Shown here: one piece after another, positions 7,931 to 24,914 of the stretch
Layout: every line of letters starts with the position of its first letter
How positions within the stretch are numbered: the stretch's first letter is position 1
Assembly: GCA_015654675.1 (NCBI GenBank)
Contig: JAATGM010000017.1
Location: forward strand, 152,973 to 216,972
Source of the DNA: Planctomycetota bacterium
GTDB lineage: Bacteria > Planctomycetota > Phycisphaerae > UBA1845 > UTPLA1
Direction: 5' to 3'
DNA: 64,000 nucleotides
Notes under the pieces: generated by a model
Told to the model about the DNA's origin: nothing
Database searches by the model: none
Seen by the model: only the letters and a program-made list of their open reading frames with translations
Position numbers and translations under genes: made by a program

Positions 7931-10633
7931 CTATGGCTGCAGTGGGTCCATCATGTCTTCTTCATCAATCGGCCAGTGTTGCCCCTCGCCCGAAAGGAGC
8001 ACGTCCGCCACGACGAGAGTGCGCGAACTGCCGCCGTCCGCCGCGACCGGAAGGTATCCAACGACGCGTCCACCGGGAGCCAGCTGCCCAAAAATGCTTT
8101 TGGCGTTTTCGGGTTCCTTGAGCAACGTCAGGTAGGCCTCCGTGGCCTCCGGCTTGAGCACAAGCAGATCATGCGGCTGTCCATCACGTTCGAAGTGAAT
8201 CGCGAGTGTATCCTCCCGCGCCCAGTCGAGAACATTGTTCAGCGTGACGTCCCGGTCAGTCGCGGCATTCCACGCCGAAGGCGGAACGCGATATCCGGGG
8301 CCGTCCTTCCGGCCTTCGATCGTCAGCCCGATCATTCCGTCCGCGCCCTGAATGCTTCCAACAACCTTCAACCCGCGCAGCCCGGTCAGCTTAACCAGGT
8401 CTTCCTCCGTAAGCCGCGGCATCAGGTCGTGGTACGCATCCTCGCATCGCGACCACGCGTAGTAATATCCGGTCTCCGGCGCAACATACTCTGGAGCGAG
8501 TTGATCGGCCGGCTGACTGGTCGTCACGCGCAAACCCGGAACCGGCGATCCGTTGAATCGCGTCAGCCGAACCGAGAATCCCCAGCCCTTATTCAGCGGC
8601 GCCGGCCACCCCTCCGTAACGACCTCCAATCGATTCCAGCCCTTTTGCAACATCGCAAACGACGGCACAGTGTCGACGAGATCCTTGTCTTCGTATTTTC
8701 CAGCCGACGCGTATTCACCCTTATGGATGCATCGCCCGTTCAGCCACACGGCGACGGCGTCATTCTGCCCGATCCACATCTGTATCCGCTGGCTCTCCGT
8801 CGATTTGACCCAGCACACCGCCTTGGCCAGCGACCAGCCAGATGGTTTTAGCAATCGCTTCAAATCAATGAAATCGGTGGCGCTGTCGACGATGATCCCC
8901 TTCGACGCGTCCAGACTTGGCAACGCATCCAGCGTGTGTCGCTTGGTAGGTGTGCCGCTCGCCGGCCATTGGTCGTCCACCTGATACGGACCGAATACTC
9001 GCCAATAGCGCAGGTATGTCAGCACGCCGGCGTCGTCAAAGTCGTCCTCAACTGCCTGAGACGTCGTCGGCTGTGATGTAGCGGCCTTGGCGCGCACGGG
9101 CCGAACCGTCGGCACAATCTTGGCATACCGGAAAATCAGCGGCGTCATGTAATATCGCATCGCCGATCGAATCCCGAATCCTCGCGATGGGATCGGCCCA
9201 ACGCCGCATCCGACAACGTCGTCGGGCAGCGGCGCTCCCGGCCCGCACTCGCCAACCAACAGCGACCAGCTCAATTGGCGATAAAACTGCTCAAACATCC
9301 GCTGCCAATTGGCGTCCGAACCCAGGTCCGACATCGCCGCCCCGTTTGGCCCACAGTCGCCGCCAACCGTTGTATCCGTCTCGCCGACCGCGTGCGGACG
9401 GATGCTGAAGACACTGTCAAACCAGCCGCGCACTTCAACAATGCCATCCGCCGGACCGACAATCGTGTTGCAATCCTTGATGAACGGCCGCTTCACTTCG
9501 TTGTCGATTTGATAAAACGCCGTATTGAGTTTGAACGTGCCGCGGCTCGCCCCAAAAATCAGCCCTTCGACATTAATCCACTCATCCTTGATTCGCGTGA
9601 TATCGGCGTCATTGATGCTCCACGAGTCCGTGGTCGGCTTTCCGTCCTTGACCGAATCGATCTTCCGCTCACGCAGAATCGTCACCAGAACATTCCAAAC
9701 CGTTGGATCGGTCACAAGCGTCTCGCGCCCGGCCCGCTCGCACCCACTGGCGACCGTTCCCATGGGGAAGCCGCACATCTCGAGCATCTCGCTCTGTCGA
9801 TACCACGACGAGCCGCTGTGATCATCGAGCCGCAGGCAGGCGTTGAAATCATCCAGCGCTGACGGAAAGAAAAAACCGCACGTCTCGAGATAAACGCCCC
9901 ACTTGTAGCGATCCGCAAAATTGTCCTGCTTCTTGGAGCGCTTGGGCAGCTTGAGCAAACGCAACCCGCGCCGCGCGAACATCCCAACCCGCTCATTCTT
10001 CGAGTTCTTCACCTGCGAAAACTTCTTCGTCGCCTCCTCGAACGCGGTGGCGATTTGAGCGATCACCCCCTCGAAGTAGGTCTTGACGTCGGCCTCCTTG
10101 GCCTTTTCCACAAACAGACTCAACGGGCCGTCCAGCGAATCGCCCAGGAGCAACGGGTCCGGCACACCCAGGGCGTAGATCCAAACCATGCCCGGCGGAT
10201 ACATCGCGACCTCAAAGTCGATCACGATCTTCCCGTCGACGAACTTCGGGTTTGCCCGAATGGTCTGCAGATTGAGTACATACCCCCCCGCCGTTGCCGT
10301 AACGTCCCAGTCCGGCAGTCGATGTCCGCCCACACTGACCTTGACGTAAGCGTGGTTCTCGGGCGGTGCGCCGGCGGGTTGCGTATCCGGCGTAATTGCC
10401 TTGTCTCGCTCGTAAAACCCAAGCAGCATCACGGGGTTGTTAATAATCCCGGCATAATCGTGCGGCAGGTTGAATGTGACCGGAAACTTTCCCGGCTGGA
10501 GCCGAATTGCGCCGCACGGCAGCCAGGTAAGCTCCGGCCGGCTGGCGCCCATTGCCACGCAACCCAAGCACATCCACGCGGCGACCGCGAGCGCGGCACC
10601 CCGCCGTTGAAAACGTCCTGCGAGTTCAAACAT
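7931..10633 (-). CDS. Large secreted protein of unknown function
   Basis: About 900 residues from ATG 10633. That start is chosen because it begins a signal peptide (MFELAGRFQRRG then AALAVAAWMCLGCVAMGA); the open frame extends 74 codons further but overlaps the divergent radical SAM promoter region. I do not recognise the family. The first 600 residues are mixed alpha/beta. Near residues 560-730 the pattern YLRYWRVFGPYQV, MWIGQNDAVAVWLNGR and GWNRLEVVTEGW resembles the jelly-roll modules that precede or follow catalytic domains in planctomycete exported enzymes. The C-terminus has a short-repeat beta region. TSQPTTSQ linkers separate the parts. A periplasmic or extracellular location is inferred. 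Confidence 0.75.
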   Translation of the reverse strand: MFELAGRFQRRGAALAVAAWMCLGCVAMGASRPELTWLPCGAIRLQPGKFPVTFNLPHDYAGIINNPVMLLGFYERDKAITPDTQPAGAPPENHAYVKVSVGGHRLPDWDVTATAGGYVLNLQTIRANPKFVDGKIVIDFEVAMYPPGMVWIYALGVPDPLLLGDSLDGPLSLFVEKAKEADVKTYFEGVIAQIATAFEEATKKFSQVKNSKNERVGMFARRGLRLLKLPKRSKKQDNFADRYKWGVYLETCGFFFPSALDDFNACLRLDDHSGSSWYRQSEMLEMCGFPMGTVASGCERAGRETLVTDPTVWNVLVTILRERKIDSVKDGKPTTDSWSINDADITRIKDEWINVEGLIFGASRGTFKLNTAFYQIDNEVKRPFIKDCNTIVGPADGIVEVRGWFDSVFSIRPHAVGETDTTVGGDCGPNGAAMSDLGSDANWQRMFEQFYRQLSWSLLVGECGPGAPLPDDVVGCGVGPIPSRGFGIRSAMRYYMTPLIFRYAKIVPTVRPVRAKAATSQPTTSQAVEDDFDDAGVLTYLRYWRVFGPYQVDDQWPASGTPTKRHTLDALPSLDASKGIIVDSATDFIDLKRLLKPSGWSLAKAVCWVKSTESQRIQMWIGQNDAVAVWLNGRCIHKGEYASAGKYEDKDLVDTVPSFAMLQKGWNRLEVVTEGWPAPLNKGWGFSVRLTRFNGSPVPGLRVTTSQPADQLAPEYVAPETGYYYAWSRCEDAYHDLMPRLTEEDLVKLTGLRGLKVVGSIQGADGMIGLTIEGRKDGPGYRVPPSAWNAATDRDVTLNNVLDWAREDTLAIHFERDGQPHDLLVLKPEATEAYLTLLKEPENAKSIFGQLAPGGRVVGYLPVAADGGSSRTLVVADVLLSGEGQHWPIDEEDMMDPLQP

Positions 10634-10706
10634 CCGCCAACACCAACCCGTCCTGGCCGCCTTGCCGCTGTCGCACGATCGGGACAGCCGCCCTCGATAT
10701 TCCGCG

Positions 10707-11846
10707 ATGCCGCGTGGTCTTTTCGCCTTGCGGCACAGCGCTGCGCTGCGATACATTCCCGGCAGCGAAAGGGTCAAAGTGTCCCAGATAGCACCGGCCT
10801 TCACAAGCGATTCCCAAGCCGACGATCGGCCGACAGCCCTCGGTCCCACCAACAAAAAATGGCGGCTGCTCCGCGCCTACCTTTCGCGCAATCCAATCTG
10901 GTGCGCCTGGCAGGTCACCTACAAGTGCAATTACCGCTGCGGATTCTGCCACTACTGGCGCGACCCCATGGGCGCGCTCCCGGAACAAACCGTCGAGATG
11001 TTTGAGGAAGGCGCCGAAAAGCTTGCCCAGCTTGGCACCCTCATGATCTCCATCGCCGGCGGCGAACCCATGCTTCGCCCCGATTTTCCTGACATCGTCC
11101 GGGCCATCGGCCGTTGGCATTTTCCTTTCGTCACGACCCACGGCGGCTTTGTCACCCGCGATCTCGCCGAAGAGCTTTTCTCGGCCGGCCTGTGGGGGGC
11201 GTCGATCTCGATCGACTACGCCGATCCCGCTCGCCACAATAAGTCGCGCGGCATTCCGGACGCGTTTCAGCAGGCCGTTCGAGCCATCGAGCATTTCAGC
11301 CGCGCCCGCAAGCATTCGTGGCAGCGCGTTAATCTCATGTGTGTCCTGCTCCACGACAATATCGACCAGGTCGAAGAACTCATCAAAATCGCCGCCGATT
11401 ACGACGCCTACTTCATGATCCAGCCCTATTCGATTCGCAAGACCGGCTCGAAGCGCTTTCGTTACATCAAGGGCGATGTCTCCGAACGCCTCCTCGGTTT
11501 GCGTCGCAAACATCGCAACTTCTTGAGCAATCCCAGCTTCCTCGGAAACTTCGACCAGTTTCTCGCTGGCGGCGTGCCCGACTGCCGCGCCGGCCAGGCA
11601 TTCTTTAACATCGATTCATGCGGCGACGTCGCCATCTGCGTCGAGGAACGCCATCGTCCCGTCGCCAATCTCTACCGGCAATCCGCCCGCGAAGTCGTCC
11701 GCCGCCTGCGCGAGCGCAGCGAAGGAAACACCTGCGTCGATTGCTGGTACAACTGCCGCGGTGAGGTCGAAAGTCTTTACAAGCCGGTAGGGCTGCTCAA
11801 GTCGCTTCCTACGATCCTCCTCGACCACGGCCGCCCAAAGAACTGA
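10707..11846 (+). CDS. Radical SAM protein with C-terminal extra cysteine cluster
   Basis: 379 residues from ATG 10707; GTG 10779 is a possible later start. The radical SAM cluster motif CNYRCGFC (Cys 74, 78, 81) is intact, followed by the SAM-binding GGEP motif (SIAGGEPMLRPDF). The C-terminal third has additional cysteines in CRAGQ, SCGDVAIC and CVDCWYNC, a SPASM-like layout that would hold a second iron-sulfur cluster. Such proteins modify peptides, lipids or cofactors. The substrate cannot be named; no small precursor peptide gene was found beside it. It is divergent from the unknown secreted protein, with 73 bases between starts. Confidence 0.85.
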   Translation: MPRGLFALRHSAALRYIPGSERVKVSQIAPAFTSDSQADDRPTALGPTNKKWRLLRAYLSRNPIWCAWQVTYKCNYRCGFCHYWRDPMGALPEQTVEMFEEGAEKLAQLGTLMISIAGGEPMLRPDFPDIVRAIGRWHFPFVTTHGGFVTRDLAEELFSAGLWGASISIDYADPARHNKSRGIPDAFQQAVRAIEHFSRARKHSWQRVNLMCVLLHDNIDQVEELIKIAADYDAYFMIQPYSIRKTGSKRFRYIKGDVSERLLGLRRKHRNFLSNPSFLGNFDQFLAGGVPDCRAGQAFFNIDSCGDVAICVEERHRPVANLYRQSAREVVRRLRERSEGNTCVDCWYNCRGEVESLYKPVGLLKSLPTILLDHGRPKN

Positions 11847-11927
11847 CCGGCAGCGATAGACGGCCCGGTCGCGCTCGTATTCAAAGAATTGAACTTCATC
11901 CCCCGTCTGCGCAGCGAAACCACTCGC

Positions 11928-12587
11928 CTAAGCCGAATTTGTTCGCTGCAACTGCATGATTCCGTCCGCTTCCCACCCCCACCGATCGTCCATCGCCCAG
12001 CGCAGCGCCGCCAGCATGCCCGCATATTCGCACGCGCACAAAAGAATCAATTCGTCCGGGATGACGCGAACGCTTTGCCCATACACCATCATCGGCGAGG
12101 AAATCGCTTCCTCGTATTCCCGTTGAAATTCGACATCCAGCTTCGCCGTCGGCTCGAAACGAATTCGCTGTTCACAGCGCAGCCGCCACAGCCCCTTCTG
12201 AACATCGTCCAATTTTCCCTGAATATGCCCCGTGCATCGAATCGGCTGATCCGCCGCCATCGTGCTGAATTCCGGCGGCGAATGCGGATCATCATGCCCG
12301 AAGAGCCAGCATAATACGCTGAACTCGCCCCACACCTGCCGCGTCCGAAGCGCCAGCTGCTGATCGTCATACGCGACGACGATGTGTCGATCGATTAACG
12401 CCTCGCGAAATCGCCGCACTGCCCCCGGCGGAGGCGTCCGAATCTCATGCCGGTCCGACGGCATGCCCGCCCGCTTCGCCCATGCAACCTTGAGCGCCGC
12501 CACATTCGCCTGTACCGCCACCGCCATCGCCGCCACGTCCTGCGGCGGACGCGGGTTCACGTGCTCGAGTATCACCGGTGCATCCAC
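11928..12587 (-). CDS. Conserved-looking hypothetical protein, 219 aa
   Basis: 219 residues, no signal peptide or membrane segment. The C-terminus is rich in Trp and Met (RWAMDDRWGWEADGIMQ). The middle contains paired Cys-free beta-like stretches (QVWGEFSVLCWLFGHDD, PIRCTGHIQGKL). I do not recognise the family and assign no function. It is divergent from truD, 71 bases between starts, and follows the radical SAM gene convergently. Codon use resembles the neighbours, so it is likely a real gene. Confidence 0.65.
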   Translation of the reverse strand: MDAPVILEHVNPRPPQDVAAMAVAVQANVAALKVAWAKRAGMPSDRHEIRTPPPGAVRRFREALIDRHIVVAYDDQQLALRTRQVWGEFSVLCWLFGHDDPHSPPEFSTMAADQPIRCTGHIQGKLDDVQKGLWRLRCEQRIRFEPTAKLDVEFQREYEEAISSPMMVYGQSVRVIPDELILLCACEYAGMLAALRWAMDDRWGWEADGIMQLQRTNSA

Positions 12588-12658
12588 GCCACTATTCTAG
12601 CCGCGCCGCCCGCTTTCATCGTCGCCCACACGCCGCCCCTGCCGTATCATTTCTCGCA

Positions 12659-13912
12659 ATGCTATCAACCCAGCCCATCCACCTTCCGTTCCTCACTCCC
12701 GACACCCCCGGCGTCCCTGCGTCGATCAAGCGGGACTACACCGACTTCGTCGTCGAGGAGATCCCGGCATACGAGCCATCCGGCCACGGCGATCACGTCT
12801 ACTTCACGATCGAAAAGACCGGCATCGCCACGATGCACGCAATCAACGACATCGCCCGCGCCCTGGGCGTCGCGCCGCGCGAAATCGGCGTCGCCGGCCT
12901 GAAGGACGCCCGCGCCGTCGCCCGCCAGACCCTTAGTCTGGAACACGCCAACCCGGACCGAATCGCCGCCCTCGCCATTCCCCGCATCAAAGTCGTCTCG
13001 GTCAGCCGGCACGGCAACAAACTCCGAATCGGCCACCTCCGCGGTAATCGTTTCGTCATCAAACTTCGCGACGTCGACCCCGACGGGCTCGCAACCGTTC
13101 GCGCTATCCTGGACGTCCTTGCCCGCCGCGGCGTACCCAACTACTTCGGCCCGCAGCGCTTCGGCCTCCGCGGCGACACCGGCCGAATCGGCGAAGCCCT
13201 CATCCGGCGCGACGATGAGGCCGTCGTGAAGCTCATGTGTGGCTCCCCCAACGAATTTGACACTGGCGATGTGTTGAAAGCCCGCCAGCTCTTCGAGCAG
13301 GGCGAATACCACGCCGCCGCCCACGCCTGGCCGCACATGTTCCGAGACTGCGCCCTGATCTGCCGCGTCATGGCCTCCAGCGGCGGCAAACCCCGCAAAG
13401 CGGTCAACGCCCTGAATCGCAACGCCAAAAAATTCTTCCTCTCGGCCTACCAATCCTGGCTGTTCAACTGCGTCCTCGCCGATCGCATTACCGAGCTCGA
13501 CCGCCTCGAAAATGGCGACCTCGCCTGGAAGCACGACAACACGGCCGTGTTCAAAGTTGAAGACGCGGCCGCCGAGCAACCGCGCGCCGATCGATTCGAG
13601 ATATCACCAACTGGTCCGCTCTTCGGCTATCGGATGACCCAGCCGACAGGCCGGCCTGCCGAAATCGAATCGCGCGTACTCGCCCCCACCGGCCTGACCT
13701 GCCAAAGCTTCGGGCAACTTGGTCCGCTCAGCTCCCCTGGCGGCCGCCGCCCCCTGCGATTCCCAATTCACGACCCCAGCGCCGAGGCCCGCCACGACGA
13801 CCGCAGCCCATTCATCGAGTTGCGCTTCGCGCTGCCGTCCGGCTGCTACGCGACCTCATTGCTACGCGAAATCTGCAAAATGGAATTGAGCGAAGGTCTG
13901 CTCGAAGAATGA
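12659..13912 (+). CDS. truD: tRNA pseudouridine(13) synthase TruD
   Basis: 417 residues. TruD isomerises U13 in tRNA (tRNA-Glu in E. coli). The catalytic motif GLKDARAVARQ is present with the nucleophile at Asp 83, followed by the expected NYFGPQRFG block near residue 160 and a TRUD insertion domain. The ATG at 12659 is preferred over an upstream TTG/ATG in the same frame because it starts at the usual distance from the conserved KRDYTDFVVEEIP segment. It converges with carA, 6 bases between stops. The C-terminal residues ATSLLREICK match the family end. Confidence 0.95.
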   Translation: MLSTQPIHLPFLTPDTPGVPASIKRDYTDFVVEEIPAYEPSGHGDHVYFTIEKTGIATMHAINDIARALGVAPREIGVAGLKDARAVARQTLSLEHANPDRIAALAIPRIKVVSVSRHGNKLRIGHLRGNRFVIKLRDVDPDGLATVRAILDVLARRGVPNYFGPQRFGLRGDTGRIGEALIRRDDEAVVKLMCGSPNEFDTGDVLKARQLFEQGEYHAAAHAWPHMFRDCALICRVMASSGGKPRKAVNALNRNAKKFFLSAYQSWLFNCVLADRITELDRLENGDLAWKHDNTAVFKVEDAAAEQPRADRFEISPTGPLFGYRMTQPTGRPAEIESRVLAPTGLTCQSFGQLGPLSSPGGRRPLRFPIHDPSAEARHDDRSPFIELRFALPSGCYATSLLREICKMELSEGLLEE

Positions 13913-13918
13913 TTGGGG

Positions 13919-15064
13919 CTATCCCAGCGATAATTTGAACGACTCATCCGTCAACGGCTTCCGCGTCCGCATCATCTCGGCGAAACACCGGAACAGATAA
14001 GCGGCATCATGCGGTCCCGGCGCCGCCTCCGGGTGATATTGCACCGAAAACAGCGGAAGCCGTTCGTGTGCATATCCTTCCAGACTTCCGTCATACAGGT
14101 TCGTGTGCGTCGCCCGCAGCCCCGCCCCCGCGAGCGATTCTCGGCTCACCGCGAACCCGTGATTCTGGCTGGTGATCTCCACGCGCCCGCTCGCATGATT
14201 CAGCACCGGATGATTCGCCCCGTGATGCCCGAACTTCAGCTTGTACGTCTGCGCTCCCAGCGCCAGTGCTAACATCTGATGCCCAAGGCAAATCCCAAAG
14301 ATCGGAACGCGTGTGGACAACCCGCGCAGCGTATCAATCGTCTCTGTCACCGCTGCCGGATCGCCCGGCCCATTGCCAACCAGAACGCCGTCGGGCTTGT
14401 GCAATAGCACAGTCTCGGTTCCCGCGCTGCCCGGCACCACCGTCACTTTCGCGCCGCAATCCACCAGCATTCTCAAAATGTTCGACTTGATGCCGCAGTC
14501 CAGCGCCACGACGTGAAATTCCTGCCTGGGCGGGATCGCGATGACGCCCTGCCGCCAGTCGCGCGTCTCACCCGGCATTACCTTGCACACCAGGTCGAGC
14601 CCCGCCATGCTCGGCGCCGCCTGCGCCGTTGCGACCAATTCCGCGTCGCTCATTCCCTCGGTCGACAACACGCCGCGCATCGCCCCGGTGACCCGCAACC
14701 TCCGCGTAACGGCCCGCGTGTCGACCCCCGATATCGCAACCACGCCGTTGGTCTTCAGGTAGTCCTGCAAACTCTCGCTCGCCCGCCGATTGCTAAACCG
14801 TCGCGCGCACTCGCGCATCACGAACCCCGACAGATATGTCTTCTTCGATTCCACATCCTCGGGATTCACCCCATAGTTCCCGATATGCGGATAGGTCATC
14901 GTGACGATCTGCCCGCAGTACGACGGGTCGGTCAGAATTTCCTGATACCCCGTCATGGCCGTATTGAACACGACCTCGCCCGTGGTCGTACCGGACGCCC
15001 CCACCGACTCGCCCGTGGCGATGGTTCCATCTTCAAGAGCCAATCTGCAGATCGCCGCCGTCAT
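13919..15064 (-). CDS. carA: Carbamoyl-phosphate synthase small subunit (glutaminase)
   Basis: 381 residues, normal length. It hydrolyses glutamine and channels ammonia to CarB, for pyrimidine and arginine synthesis. The N-terminal domain has GEVVFNTAMTGYQEILTDPS (about residues 28-47). The class I amidotransferase domain has PIFGICLGHQMLALALG with the nucleophilic Cys, and the His-Glu pair in FSVQYHPEAAPGPHD. ATG 15064 is chosen over the adjacent GTG 15067. It starts 12 bases after the carB stop; carB-carA order is the reverse of the usual carA-carB. Confidence 0.96.
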   Translation of the reverse strand: MTAAICRLALEDGTIATGESVGASGTTTGEVVFNTAMTGYQEILTDPSYCGQIVTMTYPHIGNYGVNPEDVESKKTYLSGFVMRECARRFSNRRASESLQDYLKTNGVVAISGVDTRAVTRRLRVTGAMRGVLSTEGMSDAELVATAQAAPSMAGLDLVCKVMPGETRDWRQGVIAIPPRQEFHVVALDCGIKSNILRMLVDCGAKVTVVPGSAGTETVLLHKPDGVLVGNGPGDPAAVTETIDTLRGLSTRVPIFGICLGHQMLALALGAQTYKLKFGHHGANHPVLNHASGRVEITSQNHGFAVSRESLAGAGLRATHTNLYDGSLEGYAHERLPLFSVQYHPEAAPGPHDAAYLFRCFAEMMRTRKPLTDESFKLSLG

Positions 15065-15076
15065 CACTGCTTTCGC

Positions 15077-18646
<3,570 letters not shown>

Positions 18647-18712
18647 GGATCAATCCTTGCATCACGCCGCCGGCGCTGGCTTCGGCCGTAATCGACGCAC
18701 CAAGTGGAGCGA

Positions 18713-19402
18713 TTACTGACCGGCTTTGATCAGCTCGACGTCGAAAATCAGCGTGGCCTTGGGCGGAATCGGCGGGCGTCCATTCTCGCCATAGGCGAGC
18801 TGATACGGAATAATGAGCTTCCGCTTGCCGCCCTCTTTCATAGACCCAACACCCTCGGTCCAACCCTTGATGACCTGGTTTAGGCCGAACGTGCTCGGTT
18901 GTCCACGCTCCACCGAGCTGTCGAACGGCTTGCCGTCGACCAGCCATCCGGAGTAGTGAACGGTGACTTTGGCCGACGAATTGGCGGGTGCCGGCCCCGT
19001 ACCTTGTTTGATCTCGTAATACATAAGGCCCGAAGGTGTCGTCACCGGCTCGCCCGTCACAGGGTCGCCTGGGAATTTGGGTGTCATCGGGCCCTCTTTC
19101 TTTTCAATGACCTCGCCTGTGTTCGCGTCGACGACGACGTCGAAAACCTTGTCCGCGCCAAACAACTCAAGGACAACTACCGTTTTGCCGTCGCGCTGCG
19201 TCATTTCCGCCGAACGCGCCTTCGCCTTCGTAGCCCCCTCGGCCGACTTGACCGCGTCCATTAAGCCGACTTTGGCTCCGTTGACGCACGCAGCCGCCTT
19301 TCGCGGATCCTCGGGTGCTTTGGAATAATCAACTTGTGCAAGCAGGACGCTGGTCGCAATCAGGATCGGACCCAGAACGTAGGCCGGTTTCCAAACCCTC
19401 AT
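18713..19402 (-). CDS. FKBP-type peptidyl-prolyl isomerase, exported
   Basis: 229 residues from ATG 19402, which begins a signal peptide ([23 protein letters not shown]). The C-terminal FKBP domain (about residues 120-229) has the family segments [39 protein letters not shown] and [21 protein letters not shown]. The N-terminal part contains a PepSY-like stretch ([30 protein letters not shown]), suggesting a two-domain protein. It likely assists folding of periplasmic proteins. It lies between rpsG and carB, where fusA would be expected in a str operon. Confidence 0.88.
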   Translation of the reverse strand: MRVWKPAYVLGPILIATSVLLAQVDYSKAPEDPRKAAACVNGAKVGLMDAVKSAEGATKAKARSAEMTQRDGKTVVVLELFGADKVFDVVVDANTGEVIEKKEGPMTPKFPGDPVTGEPVTTPSGLMYYEIKQGTGPAPANSSAKVTVHYSGWLVDGKPFDSSVERGQPSTFGLNQVIKGWTEGVGSMKEGGKRKLIIPYQLAYGENGRPPIPPKATLIFDVELIKAGQ

Positions 19403-19440
19403 CTCATAATCTCCACTTGGACCGTTCGGAGTTGAACCAA

Positions 19441-19917
19441 TCACCACGCGAAGTGCGCGAACGCCTTGTTGGCGTCGGCCATGCGGTGAACGTTGTCGCG
19501 CGTCGTCATCGCCGTGCCTTCACCGCGAAACGCCGACAGCAACTCTTCCGCCAGACGATCGCGCATCGGCTTGCCCTTCTTGCCGCGCGCCGCCTCCAGG
19601 ATCCACCGGATTGCCAGCGATTCCTGGCGTCGCCGGTTCACCGGCATCGGCACCTGATAGTTGCTTCCGCCCACGCGCCGGCTGCGAACCTCGATGTTCG
19701 GCTTCACGTTATTCATCGCCTTCTCGAAAATCTCGATCGGCGATGCATCCGGCACTTTCTTGGAAATCTGGTCGAGCGCCCCGTAGAAGATGCCGCAGGC
19801 GACGCTCTTCTTGCCTTCCCACATCATGCAGTTGATGAACTTCGACGCCAGCTTGCTGCCGTAACGCATGTCCGGCGCGAGTCGATCCGTCGATTGTGTC
19901 CACTTCTTGAAACCCAT
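19441..19917 (-). CDS. rpsG: 30S ribosomal protein S7
   Basis: 158 residues from ATG 19917 (a TTG two codons upstream is ignored). S7 nucleates assembly of the 30S head by binding the 3' domain of 16S rRNA. Recognisable are [37 protein letters not shown] and [10 protein letters not shown]. It starts 23 bases after the rpsL stop, the usual str-operon pairing. The following gene is the FKBP isomerase, not fusA. Confidence 0.97.
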   Translation of the reverse strand: MGFKKWTQSTDRLAPDMRYGSKLASKFINCMMWEGKKSVACGIFYGALDQISKKVPDASPIEIFEKAMNNVKPNIEVRSRRVGGSNYQVPMPVNRRRQESLAIRWILEAARGKKGKPMRDRLAEELLSAFRGEGTAMTTRDNVHRMADANKAFAHFAW

Positions 19918-19940
19918 CGTCAATCCTCAGTTGTCGAGCG

Positions 19941-20333
19941 TCACTTCTTCCGCTTCGTTCCGTACTTGCTCCGGCTCTTTCCGCGGCGGACGCCGAACTT
20001 GTCCTGGTCCTCGACCCCCGAGCAGTCGAGCACGCCTCGCACAATGTGATACCGAATTCCCGGCAGATCGCGAACGCGACCCCCGCGCACCAGCACGATG
20101 GAGTGCTCTTGCAGGTTGTGGCCGATTCCGGGGATGTATGCCGTGACTTCACGGCCATTCGACAAACGCACGCGCGCCACTTTCCGCAAAGCCGAGTTCG
20201 GCTTTTTAGGCGTCATGGTTTTCACAATCAGGCATACGCCGCGCTTCTGCGGCGAACGGTCCAGATCACGGACCTTGCTCTTGCGGACTTCGGCCCGCCG
20301 AGGGCGTTTCAGTAGCTGGTTGTACGTCGGCAT
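19941..20333 (-). CDS. rpsL: 30S ribosomal protein S12, with Arg at position 88
   Basis: 130 residues. S12 sits in the decoding centre and controls accuracy. The family core is complete: [20 protein letters not shown] (Lys 43 retained) and [20 protein letters not shown]. Numbering matches E. coli exactly to this point, so the residue after RV is position 88: Arg here, codon CGC at 20072-20070, where E. coli has Lys. K88R in S12 is a known streptomycin-resistance substitution. The C-terminus is slightly longer and more basic than in E. coli. Start ATG 20333 has a purine-rich upstream tract (AGAGAGAGAC). Confidence 0.97.
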   Translation of the reverse strand: MPTYNQLLKRPRRAEVRKSKVRDLDRSPQKRGVCLIVKTMTPKKPNSALRKVARVRLSNGREVTAYIPGIGHNLQEHSIVLVRGGRVRDLPGIRYHIVRGVLDCSGVEDQDKFGVRRGKSRSKYGTKRKK

Positions 20334-20368
20334 GTCTCTCTCTTTTCGCCTCGACTCCGTCAGGACCG

Positions 20369-20393
20369 GCCCGCCCGTGGCTCCGTGGCGGGC
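20369..20393 (-). terminator. Hairpin between rpoC and rpsL (possible attenuator)
   Basis: On the minus strand GCCCGCC and GGCGGGC form a 7-bp all-GC stem around an 11-base loop. It lies after the rpoC stop and before rpsL, without a U tract. It may slow RNA polymerase, mark a processing site, or be a weak terminator partly separating rpoC from the str genes. Confidence 0.35.
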
Positions 20394-20410
20394 TCAATTC
20401 CGGGCCGCGT

Positions 20411-20436
20411 AAGATACACGCCCCGCACCAGTTCCG

Positions 20437-20440
<4 letters not shown>
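20411..20440 (-). promoter_or_regulatory. Candidate promoter of rpsL-rpsG
   Basis: TTGACG (20440-20435) overlaps the rpoC stop codon and is followed, after 18 bases, by TATCTT (20416-20411). The spacer is long and the -10 imperfect, so this is a moderate candidate. It would allow rpsL-rpsG to be expressed separately from rpoBC. Confidence 0.35.
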
Positions 20441-24831
<4,391 letters not shown>

Positions 24832-24914
24832 GGGCGTTATTCCTCGCCTCTTCTCGTTGTCGCGTCCGCCTGCCGCGGCGCGTCTGTTTCCATCTCAATC
24901 CGATTCACGCCGTG

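Noticed and set aside
10634..10855. N-terminal extension of the large secreted protein
   Set aside because: It would bury the signal peptide 74 residues inside and overlap the divergent gene.
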